From positions 2,075,535 to 2,139,534 of the forward strand of contig LR746272.1 of the NCBI GenBank assembly GCA_902729315.2: a stretch of DNA of 64,000 bases, given 5' to 3'. Shown piece by piece: positions 57,220 through 64,000 of the stretch. The stretch is from Spirodela intermedia. Its lineage: Eukaryota > Streptophyta > Magnoliopsida > Alismatales > Araceae. The notes beneath the pieces were generated by a model. It had not been told where the DNA came from. It saw only the letters and a program-made list of their open reading frames with translations, and searched no databases. Numbering within the stretch: the first letter of the stretch is position 1; every line of letters begins with the position of its first letter. Both the position numbers and the translations under genes were made by a program.

Positions 57220-59002
57220 ATGCAAACTGTAGTCACATGAAGGAAAAGTTTATGATTATAAAACGAATAAACACTCGCAGGTATCCGTCATCAGCCAAAA
57301 TGCCAACCAATGCCAATAGCCACTATAATGGCTCCTTCGACCTATATCAGTTGTTGACACTGCCCATTTATTAAATTTGCCCCTATTTTATACACATCAC
57401 TTGTTCACAAGAGTAATTATAGACACATAACTCACAAATTCCTGTTAGACATAACTGATGCAAAACGATCGTAACTGCAAGATCTCAGAAATACCTCTCC
57501 TCAATCGGCTATTTTATAACTCGAGTATCTCACAAAATAAAAAATTGAGATGAAAACAATTTGAGTGACTGACGAAATCGGCAGTATAAAGGTAATATTC
57601 TGACTTATTTAGGTCCTAGAGGGGTGACAGGGCGAACTGCAAGTTTTCGGGTACGAGATATCCATCCTTTCACTATGGACGTATTTGCCCCTTTCAACTG
57701 GACTTCATATTAGTCAACATCCCTGAACGTGGAGGATAGACGCATAGGCCTCATTCACATCTATGTTTGGAAATGAGAAAGGGGTCTGCGGTAATTATTG
57801 GACAAAATTTTGGCACGTTACATTACGTCTGCCGACGATTTTCTTCCAACTGGCATCTTCACCTTAAAAAAAGTTCTTCTCTCTCTCCCCTTGCCAGTTC
57901 TCCAATGAGGCCGCAACATGAGAGGCTCCTTTCCTCTTCGTATGAAGTGTCAGATTGTCAGCAGTCTTCATATTCTGTAATAATGCGGCAATCTGACGGG
58001 ACGGGGTTCATTGGGCTGATTAGTTGCTCATTGCTACACCGTCCAGCTGGGGGACCGTAGGACGGCCACCGTAGGACCTCATTAGACACCAGTCGGTTGA
58101 ATCAGTGAGTAGAGCCTAGGACGGACCTGAACTGCTGCCATCGGGCGGAGCAACTTTATTTGTCAGCCTTTGTATTTTTCGGCTCAAGATAGATAATAAC
58201 TGGAAAGAAGGCAACGGGCTTTACCTATTCAAAGTATGGGATAGATCCAGCAGATCCAGATCTAATATCAAAATAGCCGTACATCCGGCATATCAGATCA
58301 TCGTGACCCCCTTCGCCCCGGGGATCCCCTTCGAAGCGGCAGATCTTGCTGTGACATGCGCTGACACGACTAGGTCCTCGAGTAAGTTGTTGAAAGATGA
58401 TTACGCAGGGCACTCTTTGCCATCTACTTTTGCGTTAACGGAGGGACATGATCCTGTGGGGCTCCAAATCAAAATAAAGTAAAAATTTAGCATTCCGTTA
58501 GTGACCTTAATTTAGCTGCAACGCCGGTCTATCTATCAAGGCCGAGCAGGAAAGCCCATCAGCCACCCACAGTAACCCATACACCTCTTGCGTGATGAGG
58601 GTGCACCGTAGCCGCAGTTCGTCGATAGTGACAGTTCATCGGCCATTGGAACATAATCAAGGATGATAATAACCAACGACGGACGGAAGACGTCCACGTT
58701 GCCAACCCATTCCCTTCCGCAGCCTCCGGAGGGGTAAGCATGAAAGGATGTGGTCGAGGGGGGAGAAGTAATCCCAGTAGGGTGTACTTTTACCTCTCCA
58801 GACTCTGGTTCGACAAACTAATAATTGGCAGAGAGATATTATTGCCCGTGGGTCATCTTTCCACGTTTACGCCTTCGGGAGTACTCTTCTAGAGATACTT
58901 CGCTGTGTACCGAACACAGACGGAGACCTATAAATCGCCTATGAGAGAAGGTAATGGAGAGTGTCTGATCTGGGGAAGAAGAAAGGACTGAACGCTTCGA
59001 AA
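57220..59002 (+). promoter_or_regulatory. Upstream region of the intact MYB (duplicated block D1, copy 2)
   Basis: Aligns with 26,930-28,452. A TATAAAT box lies at 58,929-58,935, 68 bp before the ATG, with an expected 5' leader of about 40 nt. A stretch at about 57,640-58,150 has little counterpart in the other copy and could be an insertion or a deletion partner; it contains two nearby CCGTAGGAC repeats (58,054 and 58,069). Confidence 0.65.
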
Positions 59003-60132
59003 ATGGAAAATCAGGTCGCGGATGTGAGAAAGGGGGCTTGGACTCCAGAGGAAGATACCCTGCTCCAGAGATGCGTTCTCCTGTATGGTGAAGGGCAGTG
59101 GCATCTAATTCCAGTGAGGGCAGGTACGGCTTCATCTTACTTAAATTATGTAGGTTGCATGAGTCTTGACGTTTAACTCGTTTAGCTTCCCCTTCCACGA
59201 TATGAAGCGAAAAAATAGGTTTCATACTCGCACAAAGTAGAAACACTGATGGTCGGTGAGTTTGTTTCCGTAGTTATGAACGAGTTTATTCCGTCGTCCT
59301 CTAATAAATCTTCAGGATTGAGACGCTGCCGTAAGAGCTGCCGTCTGAGGTGGCTCAACTATCTCAAGCCGAGCATCAAACGTGGGGACTTTCAGGAGGA
59401 CGAAGTCGACCTTATCATCCGGCTCCACAAGCTCTTGGGGAACAGGTTAGTTATTAGAGAAGACCTTCCCCAAGAATGACCTCCCGTTCAACAACGAGGC
59501 CATGATTCAGACGTCAAACTAAGCGTGCTTAATGTTTCAGGTGGTCGCTAATAGGGGGTAGAATTCCAGGCAGAACGGCGAACGACATCAAGAACTACTG
59601 GAACTCCTGCTGGAGCAAGAAGGTGGGAGCTCAAGCGAAGGTGGCCAGGAAGATCAACAAAAGAAACACCGTCGGCTTGGCTGTGGAGAGGTACAAGTCC
59701 TGCATATTGGGACAAGCTAGGCAGACGCCTCGTCTAGCTCGCTTCACAGAGGCTATCGGTGGTTGTCGCCACGAGATTTTCAGGCCTCGGCCTCGAACCT
59801 TGTCCGAAGGCCCGACCTGCCTACCAGACATCATCACGTGCCATAAATTTCTCCCCCGGGGACAGCGCTTTTCCTCGACAGATGAGAGGTCAGACAACCA
59901 GCAAGATCTCGTGGCGTGGACGAGACTTCTGCTGGGAGACGACGAAAAGCATCAGAGACAGTGGCAACAGGAGGAACGGGAAAAAAAAGATGCCATTCCC
60001 TTTCCAGCCGAGGAAGAGCTGCTCCGTTGTCCACCTCAGGCAGATGAAGATGTGGAAGGAGGTTGGTGGCCGCTGGGATGGGAGGATATTCTGTTAGATG
60101 CCAATCTAAAGTCTGGGTGCTGTCCGGGTTGA
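59003..60132 (+). CDS. R2R3-MYB transcription factor, subgroup-6-like, 280 aa
   Basis: Nuclear DNA-binding regulator. Exons 59,003-59,123, 59,316-59,445 and 59,541-60,132, with GT-AG introns of 192 and 95 bp; exon 2 is 130 bp, the canonical R2R3-MYB size. R2 begins [10 protein letters not shown] and ends [12 protein letters not shown]3 begins [10 protein letters not shown] and ends with [14 protein letters not shown]. The bHLH-interaction pattern [D/E]Lxx[R/K]xxxLxxxxxxLxxxR is met by [20 protein letters not shown]. At about residue 160 [11 protein letters not shown] resembles the KPRPR[S/T]F motif that marks subgroup 6 (anthocyanin activators), with Leu for the final Phe. The C-terminus has an acidic Trp-rich segment ([14 protein letters not shown]), a likely activation domain. 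A GTG-started frame 42 bp upstream is ignored; ATG 59,003 is the first good start after the TATA box. Intact throughout by eye. Pigment control is inferred from family motifs. Confidence 0.9.
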
Positions 60133-60710
60133 CGCCGTTCCAGGAGAGCGTGCTTTCAAGAGTTCCCCATGAACATAGTTCCCTCGTGAGTAATTTTCCC
60201 AGTATTGAGAGAGAAAAGCTTGCATTATAATATATTTATTAATAAAAATAGGTAGTCATTTTAAAATATAAATTATCTCTTAGTATCTCCTCACGCTTTT
60301 TAAATCATGTAGAGTAGCGAAGAATATGATTTTAAGATCTTACCCCCCAATAAGATGTCAGCAATTAATTTTTACGTTCACCCCCAAATAGGTAATGATA
60401 ATTTCCAACTTTATTTACGATATCTGCATGAGATACATAAATTCATTTAAACATAAATTTATGTTTAAATAGTTCAATATGAAATAAAATAATGACATAT
60501 TATAATGAAAATGATTTTTCTGGATTAATTATTGGCAATTCTTGATCATGTAGGACGAACCTTATATCTTCCCTTAGTTACGACAATTATTGACTTTTAT
60601 GTAAACAAAATATGGTTTGTTTCAACTCCTAATACTACAAGTGATATTTAACATAAAATAGATGTAGAGAGGCAAGTTTCCCCATCATAGTATGTGTATG
60701 GTAAATTTTC
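60133..60710 (+). other. 3' flank of the MYB gene, right end of block D1 copy 2
   Basis: AATAAA at 60,241-60,246, about 110 nt after the stop, is a likely poly(A) signal. The rest aligns with 34,286-34,810 and no gene is visible. Confidence 0.65.
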
Positions 60711-61199
60711 TCGTCTTTAATAAGAAAATACTTCGAAACACAAGAGAACAATTTTCGTTAGTTTTTTAACGTCGACCGGTGAAGATAAATGACGTTTGAA
60801 CGACGCCAAAGAGTGTAAGAGAGAAGTTTGTTCAGGAAACGGTAAAGTCTGAACTCAAACGAGCATCCCACGAAGGTGATCCATTATCGGCCTTGGGAAT
60901 CGCTTGTTCTTATCGTACGTTAATGTCCTGAAGGGCCAGGAGCATTACGATGCCAAGAACTTCTGCAGTTCGTTTCATAGAAACATTCGTCATCGGGATA
61001 TTTAGGAGTTATGTCGTACGTAGTCACATAAATGTTTAGTACATTCAACGTGGACAGTTGGACGCAAAAGAAATCAGCGAGGCACTCGTATGAGTTTAGA
61101 CTAAACTCCATCATATGAAGATAGGCACTTGCTCGGTAGAAGAGATAAACTGTCACATTGATTACAATTATGCAAGGAGAATCAAAAACAAAAATATTG
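60711..61199. other. Unassigned DNA
   Basis: Between blocks D1 and D3. Minus-strand frame 61,309-60,920 (129 codons) is open but unrecognised, spans the D3 border and has no counterpart in the other D3 copy. Confidence 0.35.
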
Positions 61200-64000
61200 G
61201 AGTCAAGTGTATTGTGTATTGCGCCTGGTGAAGGTAGAGTTCGGGTGTGGCATACTTGGTATTCCCCTTCCGGGCAAAATAGCCCACGAAAGAGCATCTT
61301 AAGCATCATCGTCTTTCGATCTCCACTATTAGTTTCTTTATTTACTCAATGATGTTATTTTGTTTTGTGAAGGAGATAGACTTTGCTTCTGTAGTTTAGA
61401 GTGAGATGAAAGAAAGAGAGATTGGCACAGGAGAGATCTTGAGATGACCACCAGTTACAATAAAATAACTATAAGGGGCCCACTGGTTGTGGAAAACTTC
61501 TTAATCGAAGCCTAGACAGGGCCTGCGGAATCACTTAAACTGAGGCGACAAAGTGGCCACGCAGGCAGCGAAAAGTCCAAGAGAGGGCGATGACAACCAC
61601 CACCTCCTGCATATTCTTCAGTTGCCGGCGTCCACAGCAGAGTTTTTGACCTCTATAATTATCTCTGAATGATAACCTCAAACAGTAGCCAATGGATTCC
61701 ATATGCACTGGCCACATTACAGGATTGGTGACTCTACCTGCTATGGGGAAGATACCTGCGACAGTGCCAGTAGACTCCTGCTGTCGGAATAGTCTTCAGC
61801 CATACATCTCAGCCAGGGAGGAAAGAGTCACCAATCAGTAAAGGCACTCAAGAGGTTAACATACTGGAGAAACATACGGGTTGTGTGATCCACGAAGAAG
61901 AGCTGCTTGAGATCTGTAATTTATATATGATAATTCAATTAATTGTATTTTGATAAGATATAAATTTCCATTTTATGTTAAGCACAAACATGATCTAAAA
62001 TATGCATTCTAATCTATCTTTTGATTCGTGAATGTTGTTGTTATCTATTTCGGGCGTGGCCCGGTAGGATTTTAATCAGTGTTTTGGGGGTTTCGAACTA
62101 TGCGCCTGGTAGTAAAGGCTCATCTTCCTCTTCGTTCTCTCATCTCCCTTATCTCCCACTACTCCTGTCGCTATTGGTATCAAATAGTCAGGTGTAACAT
62201 GCGAGAAAATTAATGTAATGAGAAGCGTAGGACCACTCCACTGCACACCGAATAATTTTTAGCTAGACGAAAAAATAATTTGATAGGTATCATCTGTGGG
62301 AACATTAGAGGAGATAGTGTGGTCAAATGATAGGTATGTTTTTCCCGGGTATTACTTACTTTTACTCTTCATTAGATGCATCAAATAAAACAGTAAACTC
62401 CATTAAAATCTTTATTATGTAATGAAATGCTTCAAACTCACTCAAGCTTAAGGTCTAAGAAATTTGTGTTCACAAGCAGACCATAGAATAATAGACTTCA
62501 ATTTCTTTGGTCTTTTAAATGTTCTTAGTTCAAATGAAAAACTATGTATTCATTTTAATCAATGATTTTTCGAGGTTCACATGGCTTTATAAGAAAGAGT
62601 GTGTCAAGTATTTCTCAATATTTTGAGAACTGATTTTCAGTCAAAGGAATTTTAATTGGTTGCATTTTGAGTGATCGTGGATATGAATGTGAAAGTAATT
62701 TTTTTTCTGATGTATATTATAAATATGGCCTCATTTAGAAACTCAACAACAAAATGGAGTAGTAGAGATTTTTTTTTTTTGATTTTGTTTGACTTGAACT
62801 AAGATTTGAAAAATCATTTGCCAATTTATATTTAGGTTGAAGCAGTGAATAGTGTTTAAATGAGATCAATCCACAAAAGATGCGATATGAGGTCTTGAAG
62901 AACAAAAGAGTCCAACTTGCACTATTTTAAGTCATTTAGATGGAAGCGTTTCATCTTAGCAAATGAAAAAAAGGAGTTTAAAAAATTTGATCCAATGATT
63001 AATGAAGCTCTATTACTTGGTTACCTAGAGCATTCTTAGACTTTACCATATTTACAGTAGAAGAATATATTCATATCTTTAATGTGAAACATTGCCCTGA
63101 TAATTTTGGGTGCAACCTAAATGTATTAAGATGAAATAGCCTAGTTAACAAATGTTAGCTGACTTTTTCTGATTTGAAGCATTTATAATCAGAACAGAAA
63201 TATTCTTCATTTTCTAAGAAATATAAGTTTATTAAAAATAATCAAATAAACACATTTTGGAAAATAATGAAGAAGGATTATAACTAAATCAACGAAATCC
63301 TCTTGGAGGTAGCATTTAAATTCATCGCATTCACATCTGGTATTGAACCTAAAATGTCGAATGATGGATGACAATTGTTTGATAGATGGAATTCAAGAAG
63401 AATAAATCAGTTTAGAATTAACATTACTTGGACACTAATAACTAAATTAGAAAATGAAATTGTGGTTGATCCGTATTTTTCAGAAGCAAACTGAATGAAG
63501 ATAAAAAGTCATAAAAAATAATATAAGAATAGTTTCTCAGGGATACAAACATGAAGAAGGTATTGATTTTATTGAAACCTATGCCACTATAGCAGGAGTA
63601 GATATCATAGAAGATTGCTTGCATTCTCTTGGTTTAAAGATTTCAAAAATGATTATAAATGGTTTTTCAAAGTGTCTTTCTTGATAGTTTTATCTGTGAG
63701 GGTTTATGTTTCACACCCATCTGCTTTAAGAATACAAATTTCAGAATCATGTTTTAAACTTGATAAGGCTTCCTATGATTTAAATTAAGCATTGAGAGCC
63801 AAGTGTGAATGATTATATAGGTGTTTACATTATAAAAGATTTAATAGGAGTAGCATTGATAATACTTTGTTTATTAAAAGCCGATCTCCTGATTTTTTAA
63901 TCTTTTAGATTTATGTGGCTGATATTATTTGTTTGTGCAACCAATTCTTAATTTCTTTGATGACTGTCTAGTCTCATGAAAACTGAATTTCAAAACTGGA
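61200..64000 (+). repeat. Duplicated block D3, copy 2 (runs off the window)
   Basis: Direct repeat of 52,751-55,485. Includes 150 bp absent from copy 1 (about 61,540-61,690). The unit continues to the window edge, so its true right end is not visible. Confidence 0.85.
62490..64000 (+). pseudogene. Ty1/copia integrase-RT remnant, copy 2
   Basis: Same order of broken motifs as 53,960-55,485: NYVFILINDFSRFTW-like wording at about 62,540, and the RT block from about 63,550 to the window edge. Neither copy is intact, and they share several stops, so the element had decayed before the block was duplicated. Confidence 0.7.

Noticed and set aside
58961-59002. N-terminal extension of the MYB from a GTG start
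   Set aside because: No ATG in this stretch; a plant nuclear gene would begin at ATG 59,003, which also fits the family N-terminus.
61535-61880. Possible BAHD acyltransferase fragment on the minus strand (FPIAGRVTNP-like wording)
   Set aside because: Only a few residues resemble the family, the HXXXD and DFGWG motifs are absent, and the other D3 copy gives no support.
1-64000. tRNA, rRNA and CRISPR arrays
   Set aside because: No cloverleaf-like A/B box pairs, rRNA-like blocks or spacer-repeat arrays were noticed; a tRNAscan-SE run would settle the tRNA question.

Overview
The window looks like nuclear DNA of a flowering plant. Genes carry GT-AG introns and encode plant-only families: a CRK-type kinase, a zein-binding/DUF593 protein and an R2R3-MYB. 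The very GC-rich first exons of the two leftmost genes make a monocot more likely, but the species cannot be named from sequence alone. About 7 kb is gene-rich and GC-rich; most of the rest is AT-rich and made of LTR retrotransposons and duplicated segments.

Layout. 1-7,100: two minus-strand genes, a six-exon receptor-like cytoplasmic kinase (576-2,528) and a two-exon membrane-anchored DUF593 protein (4,723-6,610). 7,958-24,240: a nest of decayed Ty3/gypsy sequence (protease, RT, RNase H, integrase, then a separate gag) cut by copies of one LTR family of about 1.75 kb, here called LTR-A. 25,440-34,810: a duplicated block ending in a MYB pseudogene whose first intron holds a complete but dead Ty1/copia element. 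37,464-51,458: a Ty3/gypsy element bounded by its own LTRs and a 5-bp target duplication, with four younger LTR insertions inside. 51,790-64,000: second copies of three blocks seen elsewhere in the window, including an apparently intact R2R3-MYB gene at 59,003-60,132.

Meaning. Three genes look functional: kinase, DUF593 protein and the 59-kb MYB. The MYB has the bHLH-interaction motif and a C-terminal motif close to that of subgroup 6, the anthocyanin regulators. Its partner at 28-34 kb is broken by a stop codon and a lost splice acceptor. The three genes show no sign of acting together.

The most informative structure is the retrotransposon nest. Exact or near-exact target-site duplications were found at six insertions and at the ends of the 14-kb host element, so order of insertion can be read directly. 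LTR-A begins with a conserved 14-bp inverted repeat and carries an open antisense frame in several copies; neither has an obvious explanation. No tRNA, rRNA or CRISPR was seen. All similarities were judged by eye.
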